A stretch of 64,000 nt of DNA from UBA11612 sp964475755 (GTDB lineage: Bacteria; Pseudomonadota; Alphaproteobacteria; Rhodospirillales; Rhodospirillaceae), in assembly GCA_964475755.1 (NCBI GenBank), contig CAYYXR010000007.1, positions 13,782-77,781 on the forward strand, read 5' to 3'. A program made the position numbers and the translations under genes. This document shows positions 51,729 through 61,715 of this stretch, piece by piece. Each line of letters opens with the position of its first letter. Position 1 is the stretch's first letter. The notes under the pieces were generated by a model. The model ran no database searches. It was not told the DNA's origin and saw only the letters and a list, made by a program, of their open reading frames with translations.

Positions 51729-53197
51729 AAGCATCGAAGGTTGTTATTCTCGTCAATCGGCTGAAGGATTTCCGCTGGGACGCCAAGGGGGCCACTCTGA
51801 TGCGAACCCGCGACTACATTAAACTCCCGCCGGACGCCTCGTTCAAAAACGCGACCATCCTCAACCTGAGCGGCGATTACCAATACTTGGGCTTCGGGTA
51901 CTATTGCTCTTTACTTGCCCAGGCGCGCGGCCACCGCATCCTGCCGTCAATCAGCACAATAGCGGATTTGCATTTGCACGACGAAGGCGGAACGATGTTG
52001 GATCCGCTGGAGCGCTCGCTTCGCCGCATACTGAAGCGCAGTAGCACGCTTGCGGATGAAAAATCGCTTGTTCTTACGATACTGTTCGGACATTGCGAGG
52101 ATACCCGTTTCGAGCGGCTTGCACGGCAGGCCTTTGACCTTTTTCGTGCACCCATTTTAAAGCTGCGGGCGGCAAACCGCGACGGTGAGTGGATTCTGAC
52201 AACCGTCAGTCGGCTGTCCATCAATGATATAAAACCGGACCAGGACGCGGCGTTTGAAAAGGCTCTGGCCGCTTATCTAAAGGTCGGCTGGCGCCCGGCA
52301 AAATCCCATCGTACCCCGCGCTACAGCTTGGCTATTCTCTATGACCCCAAGGAAAAAAGACCACCATCGAATAAACGCGCCCTGGAAAAGTTCGTTCGCA
52401 TCGGTGAATCCATGGGCCTCGCCGTGGATTTGATTCGCAAACGCGACTACTCCCTTGTGCCTCAATATGATGCGCTATTTATCCGTGAGACCACCGCCAT
52501 CCATCACCATACGTATCGTTTCGCGGTCAAAGCAGCGGAAGAAGGCCTGGAGGTGATTGATGCGCCCGCCGATATATTGAGATGCGCAAACAAAGTGTTC
52601 ATGCATGAACTGTTTGCAGCTAACGATGTGCCCACGCCGCAAACGTGGATCATCGATAAGAGGTTTCTCGACGAGCAGCTGCTGGATCAATTCGAGTTTC
52701 CGTTGGTGCTGAAAATCCCGGACGGCTCATTCTCGACGGGTGTGTTTAAGGTTGATTCGGTTGATGCGTTCAAGCGTAAAGCTCTGGAGATGCTCAAATC
52801 TTCCGACATCATCATCGCTCAAGAATTTCTCTATACGGAATACGACTGGCGCATTGGCATGCTGGACGGCAAACCACTGTTCGCCGTCCAATACAAGATG
52901 GCGCGCAATCACTGGCAAATTTACAAGCACTCCGCGTCGGGCCGTGCGACCTCTGGGGACTCGGTTACCTTTGGAGTCGAACAGGTTCCTGCAGGTGTGA
53001 TTGAACTGGCCACAAATGCGACAACGTTGATCGGCGACAATCTCTATGGCGTTGATATTAAGCAAACCGATAGGGGGTTATTCGTGATCGAGGTGAACGA
53101 TAACCCAAATATTGATGCGGGCGTTGAAGATGACGTGCTGAAAGATGCACTGTATTTTCGGGTACTCGATAGCTTCTATCGGCGCATCCTGGCGTGA
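51725..53197 (+). CDS. RimK-family ATP-grasp protein with RLAN-type N-terminal domain
   Basis: This 490-residue protein has an N-terminal RLAN-like domain (about 1-190) with I-N-L or L-N-L-S-G-D-Y-Q-Y-L-G-F-G-Y-Y and R-A-P-I-L-K-L-R. The C-terminal ATP-grasp ligase domain has R-C-A-N-K-V-F-M-H-E-L near residue 280, F-P-L-V-L-K-I-P-D-G-S-F-S-T-G, D-W-R-I-G-M-L-D-G and Mg-binding F-V-I-E-V-N-D-N-P-N-I. RimK-type enzymes add amino acids to carboxylates. Comparative work (Iyer and Aravind) predicted GNAT and ATP-grasp pairs for peptide or protein modification. The substrate here is unknown. Confidence 0.86.
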   Translation: MKASKVVILVNRLKDFRWDAKGATLMRTRDYIKLPPDASFKNATILNLSGDYQYLGFGYYCSLLAQARGHRILPSISTIADLHLHDEGGTMLDPLERSLRRILKRSSTLADEKSLVLTILFGHCEDTRFERLARQAFDLFRAPILKLRAANRDGEWILTTVSRLSINDIKPDQDAAFEKALAAYLKVGWRPAKSHRTPRYSLAILYDPKEKRPPSNKRALEKFVRIGESMGLAVDLIRKRDYSLVPQYDALFIRETTAIHHHTYRFAVKAAEEGLEVIDAPADILRCANKVFMHELFAANDVPTPQTWIIDKRFLDEQLLDQFEFPLVLKIPDGSFSTGVFKVDSVDAFKRKALEMLKSSDIIIAQEFLYTEYDWRIGMLDGKPLFAVQYKMARNHWQIYKHSASGRATSGDSVTFGVEQVPAGVIELATNATTLIGDNLYGVDIKQTDRGLFVIEVNDNPNIDAGVEDDVLKDALYFRVLDSFYRRILA

Positions 53198-53242
53198 TAG
53201 AAAACTCTCGCCGCGTATCGAAAACTCTCAAGGAACAGTATT

Positions 53243-54028
53243 TTGAAAATTGCACTCATCGGCAACGGTGCCATTGCTAGGCTCATCTCAAATTTTTGTG
53301 CCGAGCGGCTAGATCGCTACGAGATCGTCGGCGCTCTAGGCCTCAGTGAAGACAAGGACTCTGTCGGCGATCATCCGGTCGTTTACACATTCGAGCAGTT
53401 TCTAGCCTTCGAACCGGACCTTGTCGTCGAGTGCGCCGGACACGATGCCGTATCGTCTTATGCGGTTCCGGTTCTCGAACGCGGTGTCGATCAAATCATC
53501 GTATCAACGGGCTCGCTCGCCGACGAGCATCTGTTCAAGTCTTTGAAGTCGGCGGCGGCCAATTCGACCGCCAAAATCAAATTGCCGGCCGGTGCGTTGC
53601 CTGGGGTTGATGCGTTGTCCTCCGGACGGCTCGCAGGGCTAGCACGCGTAAAGTTGCGCTCGAGCAAACCACCCCGCGCTTGGTCAGGCACGCCGGCTGA
53701 AAAATCTCACGATTTGAGCGCCATCAGGACACCGACCGTAATCTTCTCCGGTAATGCGCGCGAGGCGGCGCTGATTTTTCCCAAAAATGCCAACGTTGCC
53801 GCCACAGCGGCCATCGCCGGTGTAGGCTTTGAGGACACCAAGGTCGAGCTTGTTGCCGACCCGACCGTGGATCGGAATACCCACCACCTAGAGGCAGAAG
53901 GCGCTTTCGGCTCTATGACCCTCTCCATCAACGCCAACCCGTCACCGGACAATCCCAAAACCTCGCACATGGCTGCCCTGTCCATCATGCGCCTGCTCGA
54001 TAATGAAACAGCGGGAATCGTTATTTAA
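53243..54028 (+). CDS. nadX: L-aspartate dehydrogenase-like protein (NadX family)
   Basis: This 261-residue protein has a Rossmann loop, I-G-N-G-A-I-A-R, at the N-terminus, V-E-C-A-G-H-D-A-V near residue 68 and L-P-A-G-A-L-P-G-V-D-A near residue 115. R-S-S-K-P-P-R-A-W follows in the aspartate-dehydrogenase domain. It uses a TTG start with AAGGAA upstream. Aspartate dehydrogenase makes iminoaspartate for NAD synthesis or oxaloacetate. A 10-base direct repeat GAAAACTCTC occurs twice in the 45-base gap before it. NAD genes nadA/nadC are not nearby. Confidence 0.87.
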   Translation: MKIALIGNGAIARLISNFCAERLDRYEIVGALGLSEDKDSVGDHPVVYTFEQFLAFEPDLVVECAGHDAVSSYAVPVLERGVDQIIVSTGSLADEHLFKSLKSAAANSTAKIKLPAGALPGVDALSSGRLAGLARVKLRSSKPPRAWSGTPAEKSHDLSAIRTPTVIFSGNAREAALIFPKNANVAATAAIAGVGFEDTKVELVADPTVDRNTHHLEAEGAFGSMTLSINANPSPDNPKTSHMAALSIMRLLDNETAGIVI

Positions 54029-54067
54029 AAAATACCGTATTAATCCGAAGTTGATAGACGTTATCGA

Positions 54068-54520
54068 TCAGCATGTAACAAGATCGGTGTGCGCGAAGCC
54101 GTTCGAGTAATCGAGAACGGATATAACGACAGGCATCACTGAAAAAATTCGGACATCCTCAGGTTTGGGCATGGGCAGGGAGAAACCCTTTTGCTCCGGG
54201 TATCGTGCAAAGAGCAATTCCATCGCTTTTGTTGCTTCGGCCGTGTCGGTCACCGCCCGGGCATGAGCGGCCATGGACAATCCGGTGATGTCCATAACCT
54301 GGTCTGTGTCTTGATCAATTGTCAGAGAAATCCGGTCGTCTCGGGCAAGATTCGCCGCCTTCTGACTATCGAGACCGCATAAGAAGTAAAGCGTCAGACC
54401 GTCATTGGCGTAACCAACCGTTGTCGCCTGCGGCCAGCCGTCGGGTCTTAGAGTTGCGACCGTCATAATACGGTGTGCGCCCAGCAGCTTTAGAATTTGT
54501 TGATTGATAGCCGCATCCAT
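54068..54520 (-). CDS. Pyridoxamine 5'-phosphate oxidase-like flavin protein
   Basis: This 150-residue split-barrel protein begins with I-L-K-L-L-G-A-H-R-I-M-T-V-A-T-L-R-P-D-G-W-P and has T-T-V-G-Y-A-N-D-G-L-T-L-Y-F-L, S-Q-K-A-A-N-L-A-R-D and I-S-L-T-I-D. These match the PNPOx-like family that binds FMN, heme or F420. The actual substrate is not identifiable. It is convergent with the NadX-like gene. Confidence 0.85.
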   Translation of the reverse strand: MDAAINQQILKLLGAHRIMTVATLRPDGWPQATTVGYANDGLTLYFLCGLDSQKAANLARDDRISLTIDQDTDQVMDITGLSMAAHARAVTDTAEATKAMELLFARYPEQKGFSLPMPKPEDVRIFSVMPVVISVLDYSNGFAHTDLVTC

Positions 54521-54602
54521 TTTGGCCTCCGGTGCCCTACACCACGAAGCCCTGTCCTACCATTCAGAAAGGAACATGCTTTGATGAGCATCAATTTCTC
54601 GC

Positions 54603-55307
54603 TCAGTTTGGATACAGGCAATTTGCCAACGGACCGAGACGTGCGGCCCGCCCCAAAATTACCCGTGAGCGAGACTGAACATATGGGCCTGGTTCCGAGG
54701 CGGACCATTTGAGCGGACTTGGCAAAATTGTCGCGAGCAGCGCGCCTTCATATGGGCTGAGGTCAGCGGCGCTTTTGTCGAAGTGATGCCGGGCCGCGGC
54801 CTCCGCGCCGTACACGCCAGGTCCCCACTCGGCGATATTCAAGTACATCTCCAGAATACGGCTTTTGCTCCACAGCGCCTCCACGTAAAACGTCATCCAA
54901 GTCTCAAGGCCTTTGCGTATCCATGTACGCCCCGGCCACAGGAATGCGTTTTTTGCGGTTTGCTGGCTAATGGTGCTGCCGCCGCGCAGGCTTCCGTCGC
55001 CGTACTCCTGCCAAGCTTTCTTGATGGCCTTAATATCGAAGCCGGCGTGGGAACAAAAACTCTGGTCTTCAGATGCAATTACGGCCCGCGCCAGTTGGGG
55101 TGATATGTGATCTAGGGCAATCCAGCTATATTCGCGGGGATGCCCGTCCCAGGCGCGGATGATCATGAGCGGTGTAACCGGCGGCGGGATAACTCTGTAG
55201 ATCAGCACTAAAATGGCGGGCGCCAGCAGGGTAGTTGCCAGCGCCCACAGAACGACCCTCACAATTTTCCTGCGCAGCGTATTTCCTGCTTGTTGCACTT
55301 TTGTCAA
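54603..55307 (-). CDS. mtgA: Monofunctional biosynthetic peptidoglycan transglycosylase
   Basis: This 234-residue protein has one N-terminal membrane helix (about 16-40). The GT51 transglycosylase domain follows, with A-S-E-D-Q-S-F-C-S-H (catalytic Glu) near residue 78, G-G-S-T-I-S-Q-Q-T-A-K-N and R-K-G-L-E-T-W. It polymerises lipid II glycan strands in the inner membrane and has no transpeptidase domain. The start is probably a TTG at 55307, overlapping the stop of a 48-codon frame. Confidence 0.92.
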   Translation of the reverse strand: MTKVQQAGNTLRRKIVRVVLWALATTLLAPAILVLIYRVIPPPVTPLMIIRAWDGHPREYSWIALDHISPQLARAVIASEDQSFCSHAGFDIKAIKKAWQEYGDGSLRGGSTISQQTAKNAFLWPGRTWIRKGLETWMTFYVEALWSKSRILEMYLNIAEWGPGVYGAEAAARHHFDKSAADLSPYEGALLATILPSPLKWSASEPGPYVQSRSRVILGRAARLGPLANCLYPN

Positions 55308-55450
55308 TGAAGATCACCTTTGCCCCGGCAACCACGGACGTAGCCGCGCTCCTGCAGCAGCATGATATGATAGGAGCCTCTCTCTCCGCCGCCTCGAATA
55401 TTTATATGGTCTGCCAGCTTTTCGGCAACGGTCGAAAGCAGCATTACCAT
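55304..55450 (-). CDS. Candidate 48-residue small protein
   Basis: A short frame (M-V-M-L-L-S-T-V-A-E-K-L-A-D-H-I-N-I) exactly fills the 147-base gap between the carbohydrate gene and mtgA. Its ATG is four bases past the upstream stop and its TGA overlaps the TTG start of mtgA. The amino-acid pattern is plausible and ends G-Y-V-R-G-C-R-G-K-G-D-L-H. The Shine-Dalgarno is weak and no family is recognised, so it may be a real coupling peptide or chance. Confidence 0.35.
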   Translation of the reverse strand: MVMLLSTVAEKLADHINIRGGGERGSYHIMLLQERGYVRGCRGKGDLH

Positions 55451-55454
55451 TGGC

Positions 55455-56693
55455 TCAGGACAACAGTAGAAACACCGAGTCCTCCAGCTCCACGAAATTA
55501 CCCCCCTGCAAGCCGGCAATTGGAAAAATCCGTTCAATCGCGGCAGCGCATTCGTCGCGCGAAACTGTGAACTTGCCTTTTTGCACGTCGGTACGTTGCC
55601 TTTGAACCCACTTGAATTGAGGAAGGGGTGCCGGCCGTGGCAATAGGCTGGCAATTGCCAATGCGGTTTTCTCGGCGCAATTGTCCGGAAAGAGATCGCG
55701 TTTTGCAGCTTTTCGAAGTGGACCATCGTTTCTTTTGAGATGCTCTTCGATTGACTCTTTTGCCTGTTGCGCCGACGTGACCGAAAAATTCACGTCCCGC
55801 AGAATGAGGCGCTTTGCCCAAGCATCGTCGGGTGAGAGGTTGATCGTCGGCGTACCAAGTAAGGCCGCCTCGATACCAGTGGTAGAATCGCTGTGGATCA
55901 AGAGCCGTGCATGTTGAATCCATGCGACGGGATCGGACTTCTTGACGACAAGCACGCGCGCGTTATCTCGGTACCGTTCAGTCCAAAAATCGGGATTTTC
56001 CGCAGGGTGCGGGCGAACGACAACGTCCAGTTCCGTGGCCTCAATCAGCCAGTCGATAATGGCAATGGTTTCGGACAGTGCCATTTCTTCGTATTTCAAC
56101 CGGTTTAGAACCATCTGCGCCTGTGCCGGATCGTTGAGATCAAGGCCGATCCCGGTAACCCACATCTGCACGGCACGATCGACGCTACCAAGCACACTGT
56201 TTGTCCTACCGAAAACGGTATTCAACAGTATGTAATCCCGCTTATGAGGGCGGTCGGTCTTGATGGCGCGGAGAAGATCAAGGCGTGCCGAACCGGTTAT
56301 TGTGATACTTTCCTTTGCCTGAGGGAACGCACGCACAACGGCGCGGCGATGCGGCTCGTTGATCGCAAGAAATAAATCGCAATATTGGAATGTGGCGCCA
56401 TCGACAGTTGCCGTCGCGAGGATCTCGTTTGAAGGCAACGCTTCCTCGTCAGATGCGACAACGGCATGCCCGCGCCGCTTGACGCGCGCCATGCCCGCCG
56501 TCTGATAGTGGTTGGCGGTTTTAAAGAGAAAGCAGCCCGTGGGGGCTGTCTTGGCGTTGTTGATCAACGACCATTGTTGTCCAACGACAACGGCATGCCC
56601 GAGCTTTAGCAGATGCGCGGCAATGAGCAGCCGGGAGTCAAGGTCTCGGCCCCTGAGCTCGCAAGTCAGATACGCGATGGAATTTAGCATCAT
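55455..56693 (-). CDS. Surface carbohydrate biosynthesis family protein
   Basis: This 412-residue soluble protein opens I-A-Y-L-T-C-E-L-R-G-R-D-L-D-S-R-L-L-I-A-A near residue 6, then has V-V-V-R-P-H-P-A-E-N-P near residue 225 and L-I-H-S-D-S-T-T-G-I-E-A-A-L-L-G-T-P near residue 262. The fold resembles GT-B/CDP-glycerophosphotransferase-like enzymes, and related proteins are annotated in capsule and surface-polysaccharide loci. The exact reaction is not known. No polysaccharide cluster is nearby. It lies upstream of mtgA on the same strand. Confidence 0.8.
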   Translation of the reverse strand: MMLNSIAYLTCELRGRDLDSRLLIAAHLLKLGHAVVVGQQWSLINNAKTAPTGCFLFKTANHYQTAGMARVKRRGHAVVASDEEALPSNEILATATVDGATFQYCDLFLAINEPHRRAVVRAFPQAKESITITGSARLDLLRAIKTDRPHKRDYILLNTVFGRTNSVLGSVDRAVQMWVTGIGLDLNDPAQAQMVLNRLKYEEMALSETIAIIDWLIEATELDVVVRPHPAENPDFWTERYRDNARVLVVKKSDPVAWIQHARLLIHSDSTTGIEAALLGTPTINLSPDDAWAKRLILRDVNFSVTSAQQAKESIEEHLKRNDGPLRKAAKRDLFPDNCAEKTALAIASLLPRPAPLPQFKWVQRQRTDVQKGKFTVSRDECAAAIERIFPIAGLQGGNFVELEDSVFLLLS

Positions 56694-56749
56694 TTACCCG
56701 GTCGCCCGGCTTAGCTCGCAATTCAACTTCCGCCATAATCGCCTATGAA

Positions 56750-58570
<1,821 letters not shown>

Positions 58571-58647
58571 GGATCTCCTATGACGGCATTGGCGTCCGGA
58601 GATCCGGGGTATCGTGCTCAGGATGAGAGCTTATCGAACGGCTATTC

Positions 58648-58756
58648 CATCCCTACGCCGGTATCACCCGGATCAGGTTCTAAGGGTTTACCGCTGTCTC
58701 GGCCCTCCCAGGACGTTGCGCAGCGGCCTCTCAGCCCCCTCATTGGGGCACCCCTT
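58648..58756 (-). promoter_or_regulatory. TPP riboswitch upstream of thiC
   Basis: On the minus strand the thi-box is evident: GGGGTGCCCC and G-G-C-T-G-A-G-A (CTGAGA at 58729-58734), then ACCCTTAGAACCTGATCCGG near 58666-58687 and GCGTAGGGA at 58650-58658. This is the standard thiamine-pyrophosphate aptamer. The roughly 80 bases between it and the AUG carry GCTCTCATCCTGAGC, which could be the anti-ribosome-site or terminator arm. Confidence 0.94.
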
Positions 58757-58806
58757 GGACGATTTCAGTATCAGGCGATGGCCGCTTCCGGTCAACCGGC
58801 CGGAAG

Positions 58807-60066
58807 CTAGGCCGCGCGCTGTTTTTTTGCGTTATTCGGGCGTTTCCTGCGGTGATGATGCGGCTTGCCCGAGCGTTTTCTCTGCGGACGCCCGGTCGGG
58901 CGCTGTGCGTCGCCTTGGTTGACAGAGAATTGCGCATGGTAGGCGTGAGCCACGTCTACGGGAATGGATTGGCGGATCGCACGCTCAATAGCGCGAAGCT
59001 GACCTCGTTCACTGGAATCGCAGAAGGACAGGGCGATGCCTTCGGTGCCCGCGCGTGCCGTCCGGCCAATGCGATGCACATAGCTTTCCGGCTCCAACGG
59101 CAGTTCGTAATTGATGACGTGGGAGATGTTGTCCACGTCGATGCCGCGCGCGGCGATGTCCGTGGCGACAAGCACGCGTACTTTACCAGTCTTGAAAGCC
59201 GCGAGGCTTTTCTGACGTGCGGTCTGCGATTTATTGCCGTGAATGGCGTCCGCCGCAACACCGCCTTTCTGGAGCTGCTCAGAAAGCCGGTTCGCACCAT
59301 GCTTGGTACGGGTGAACACAATGGCGCGCGTGATGGCACTATCATTCAACAGATCGGCAAGGAGCTGGCGTTTGTCGTGCTGGGCGACATGCATGACCCG
59401 CTGGGCTATGCGCTCCACAGTGGTCGACTGCGGCGTGATCTCCACGCGCTCAAAATCCTTCAGCAGGTCTTTTGCCAAGGATATGATCGAGCCCGGCATG
59501 GTGGCTGAGAACAGCAAGGTCTGTCGTTCTGCAGGTACTTTTGACGTGATGGTCTTCACATCGCGGATGAAGCCCATGTCCAGCATCCTGTCGGCTTCAT
59601 CGAGCACCAAAATCTCGACCGAACGCAGATCCACATGGTTCTGATTCATCAGGTCGAGCAACCGCCCGGGCGTGGCCACCAGAATGTCGGTGCCGTTACG
59701 CATGGCGTTCACTTGGGGTCTCTGCCCGACGCCGCCGAAAATCACGGTACGTTTCATGCCGAAGTGACGGCCGTAGGCCTTGAAGCCCTCATCGATCTGA
59801 AGGGCTAATTCACGGGTGGGCGTCAGGATCAGGGCGCGGGCACCTTTGGGCAGAGCGCGGCGCTTCTTCTCGGAGAGCCGTTGCAGGATGGGCAGCGCAA
59901 ACGCCGCTGTTTTGCCGGTGCCGGTCTGGGCGATGCCCAGCACATCGCGGCCCTGGAGCAGGAAAGGGATCGCTTGGGTTTGGATCGGAGTCGGCGTTGT
60001 ATAGCCCTCGGCCGTAATCGCTTTCAGGAGTGAGTCGTTCAATCCAAGCTCGGAAAAAGTCGTCAT
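58807..60066 (-). CDS. rhlE: DEAD-box RNA helicase, RhlE type
   Basis: This 419-residue protein has the Q motif near the start (T-P-I-Q-T-Q-A-I-P), Walker A A-Q-T-G-T-G-K-T-A, D-E-A-D in V-L-D-E-A-D-R-M-L, S-A-T motif, then T-D-I-A-A-R-G-I-D and H-R-I-G-R-T-A-R-A-G in the second RecA domain. A basic C-terminal tail (R-K-R-S-G-K-P-H-H-H-R-R-K-R-P) follows. It remodels RNA, probably in ribosome assembly or cold adaptation. Its leader is long and structured. Confidence 0.94.
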   Translation of the reverse strand: MTTFSELGLNDSLLKAITAEGYTTPTPIQTQAIPFLLQGRDVLGIAQTGTGKTAAFALPILQRLSEKKRRALPKGARALILTPTRELALQIDEGFKAYGRHFGMKRTVIFGGVGQRPQVNAMRNGTDILVATPGRLLDLMNQNHVDLRSVEILVLDEADRMLDMGFIRDVKTITSKVPAERQTLLFSATMPGSIISLAKDLLKDFERVEITPQSTTVERIAQRVMHVAQHDKRQLLADLLNDSAITRAIVFTRTKHGANRLSEQLQKGGVAADAIHGNKSQTARQKSLAAFKTGKVRVLVATDIAARGIDVDNISHVINYELPLEPESYVHRIGRTARAGTEGIALSFCDSSERGQLRAIERAIRQSIPVDVAHAYHAQFSVNQGDAQRPTGRPQRKRSGKPHHHRRKRPNNAKKQRAA

Positions 60067-60324
60067 ATGTTTTTGTAGCTTTCAATAAATCGCAGGTGCG
60101 CTCGCACAGCCTTGCGCCCACCGGCGATAACGCCAGGGCGGCATGGACAGAGTTCGGCCCGCTGTAACCCGGTGGGCACGCAACCGACGGGAGGGAGAAT
60201 GAAACTTCTCAGGAGACGGTGCCATGCGGCCTGAGGCCGGAGCGGGCACCTGCGCGCGTATCGCGAGATGTTGCCCGCATCAGGCGGGCGCGCGCTCAGT
60301 ACGCGCTTATGGGGGTGCCGTCAA
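60067..60324 (-). promoter_or_regulatory. Structured leader of rhlE
   Basis: This 258-base gap lies between yaiI and rhlE. On the minus strand it folds strongly: a 13-bp stem (TTGCG-CCCACCGG at 60112-60124 with CCGGTGGG-CA-CGCAA at 60169-60183, a two-base bulge) plus a GTGCG-CTC-GCAC hairpin near the start. Cold-shock DEAD-box genes often have long leaders that regulate them, so autoregulation is plausible. On the plus strand, CAGGAGAC near 60209 loosely resembles a cobalamin box, but no B12 gene follows. Confidence 0.45.
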
Positions 60325-60774
60325 TCACTTTCCGCGTTTAGCCGCTTGAACAGTTGTCTCCAGAACGTCCAGAAAGCGCGAGCGGTCCTGTTTGGTGAAG
60401 GGTGCCGGCCCCCCGGTGATCTCGCCCGTTTCGCGCAAGTGAGCGGATAGATCGCGCACGGCCACAGCCATGCCGATGGCATCCTGCGTCAATGGTTTGC
60501 CGTTCGGACGGAGTACCTTGGCCCCTTTCTCAACACAGCGTGCTGCAAGAGGGATGTCGGCCGTGATGACGATATCGCCTTTGGATGCGCGTTCGGCGAT
60601 CCAGTCGTCGGCTGCGTCCGGACCTTCGGCGACAGTGATGCGCTCCACCAGAGGATGATCAGGTCCGCGCATCCATGTGTTACTGACCAAACTCATTGCA
60701 ATGCCATGCCGGTCGGCGACACGTAGTGTTTCTTCTTTCACCGGACAAGCGTCCGCATCCACAAAAATCTTCAA
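60325..60774 (-). CDS. UPF0178/YaiI family protein
   Basis: This protein of about 149 residues begins L-K-I-F-V-D-A-D-A-C-P-V-K-E-E and has V-I-T-A-D-I-P-L-A-A-R-C near residue 85 and G-G-P-A-P-F-T near residue 130. These are the PIN-like UPF0178 signatures. No activity is established. The start is uncertain: the TTG at 60774 gives the family-like N-terminus, and TTG 60807 or 60861 would add a non-conserved leader. It is divergent from the RcnB-like gene. Confidence 0.85.
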   Translation of the reverse strand: MKIFVDADACPVKEETLRVADRHGIAMSLVSNTWMRGPDHPLVERITVAEGPDAADDWIAERASKGDIVITADIPLAARCVEKGAKVLRPNGKPLTQDAIGMAVAVRDLSAHLRETGEITGGPAPFTKQDRSRFLDVLETTVQAAKRGK

Positions 60775-60941
60775 GCTTGTATCGCTCTCATTCAGGGACT
60801 TCGCCAATAGGCTGTAATGACATGAATTATTGCAACCGTCCTTGTTAAATTGTGGCCGCAATATGCCTTATTGCGGCCATCAGTACGCCATTTCACGGTT
60901 CCAGGATTCTCACGTTGCACATTGTTATGGAGGCAATCGTG

Positions 60942-61376
60942 ATGAAGACCAAGTTTGGTGTGATACTGGCAGGTACATTGCTTGCAGCGACGAGCGGTTC
61001 ATCGCTCGCCGATCCACCCCATCGCGTGCAAGGCGGCAAGAACGGAGAGATTTACGCTGACGTTTGGCCGCATTTCAGCCGCTCGGACAGAGTCGTTGTA
61101 CGCGAGTATTATGAGCCTCGGTTTAGTCGCGGCCATTGTCCGCCGGGCTTAGCCAAGAAAGGCAATGGTTGCCGTCCGCCGGGACACGCCAAGCAATGGC
61201 GTCTTGGCGAACGGCTGCCGTCTACCGTTGTCTATTATGAACTCCCGCGCGACGTGATTGTGCGTCTCGGTCCGCCGCCCCGCGGCTACCGTTATGTGCG
61301 GGTCGACAATGACATTCTTCTGCTCGCGATTGGAACCGGGCTTGTCCTGGATGCCATCCAGAACATGGGCAGTTAA
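60942..61376 (+). CDS. RcnB-domain exported protein
   Basis: This 144-residue protein has a signal peptide (M-K-T-K-F-G-V-I-L-A-G-T-L-L, cleavage near S-L-A). The mature region has C-P-P-G-L-A-K-K-G-N-G-C-R-P-P-G-H-A-K near residue 65 and ends with the RcnB-like G-Y-R-Y-V-R-V-D-N-D-I-L-L-L. RcnB is a periplasmic Ni/Co homeostasis protein in E. coli, and the short alphaproteobacterial forms are common and uncharacterised. GGAGG precedes the ATG. A terminator follows. Confidence 0.8.
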   Translation: MKTKFGVILAGTLLAATSGSSLADPPHRVQGGKNGEIYADVWPHFSRSDRVVVREYYEPRFSRGHCPPGLAKKGNGCRPPGHAKQWRLGERLPSTVVYYELPRDVIVRLGPPPRGYRYVRVDNDILLLAIGTGLVLDAIQNMGS

Positions 61377-61400
61377 AAAATAGATTTCGTTGAAAAAAAT

Positions 61401-61433
61401 GAAGAGCGGTGTGAGGGCACCGCTCTTCTCTTT
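61401..61433 (+). terminator. Rho-independent terminator after the RcnB-like gene
   Basis: GAAGAGCGGTG-TGAGGG-CACCGCTCTTC is a perfect 11-bp stem with a 6-base loop, followed by TCTTTTTG on the plus strand. It lies 25 bases past the stop codon. Confidence 0.92.
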
Positions 61434-61490
61434 TTGCCATCCGGAGTGGAAAGGGATGGCTATGGAAAGTCAGAGTCTAGGAATTCAAAC

Positions 61491-61595
61491 TCAATGCGAG
61501 CGACGGGACCACCAGGTCACGAACCCAACAGATGCCGCAAATCCGATAACTGCGGTGAGCACCAAAGCCAGGTATGCCATTTCTCCCGGTGACAT
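61491..61595 (-). CDS. 34-residue membrane protein
   Basis: A short frame begins M-S-P-G-E-M-A-Y-L-A-L-V-L-T-A-V-I and ends V-G-F-V-T-W-W-S-R-R-S-H. GGAGG lies seven bases before the ATG. It is one hydrophobic helix with a basic C-terminal end, the form of a real small inner-membrane protein. It lies 120 bases downstream of the antiporter operon on the same strand. No function is assigned. Confidence 0.7.
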   Translation of the reverse strand: MSPGEMAYLALVLTAVIGFAASVGFVTWWSRRSH

Positions 61596-61715
61596 GTGTT
61601 CCTCCATCAATAAATGTACGATGGAGTCTTTCACTAGGTGGCGCTGAACGCATTGACGTGCGTCAATCGCATACTGATTTTGTTGGGTTTTTTGCGAGCG
61701 CTTCGCAGAATTATT

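Noticed and set aside
60116..60222. Cobalamin riboswitch on the plus strand, from CAGGAGAC and GCTGTAAC likeness
   Set aside because: The match to the B12 box is partial, and no cobalamin gene lies downstream on the plus strand (the next gene is RcnB-like at 60942). The stem is better explained as the rhlE leader on the minus strand.
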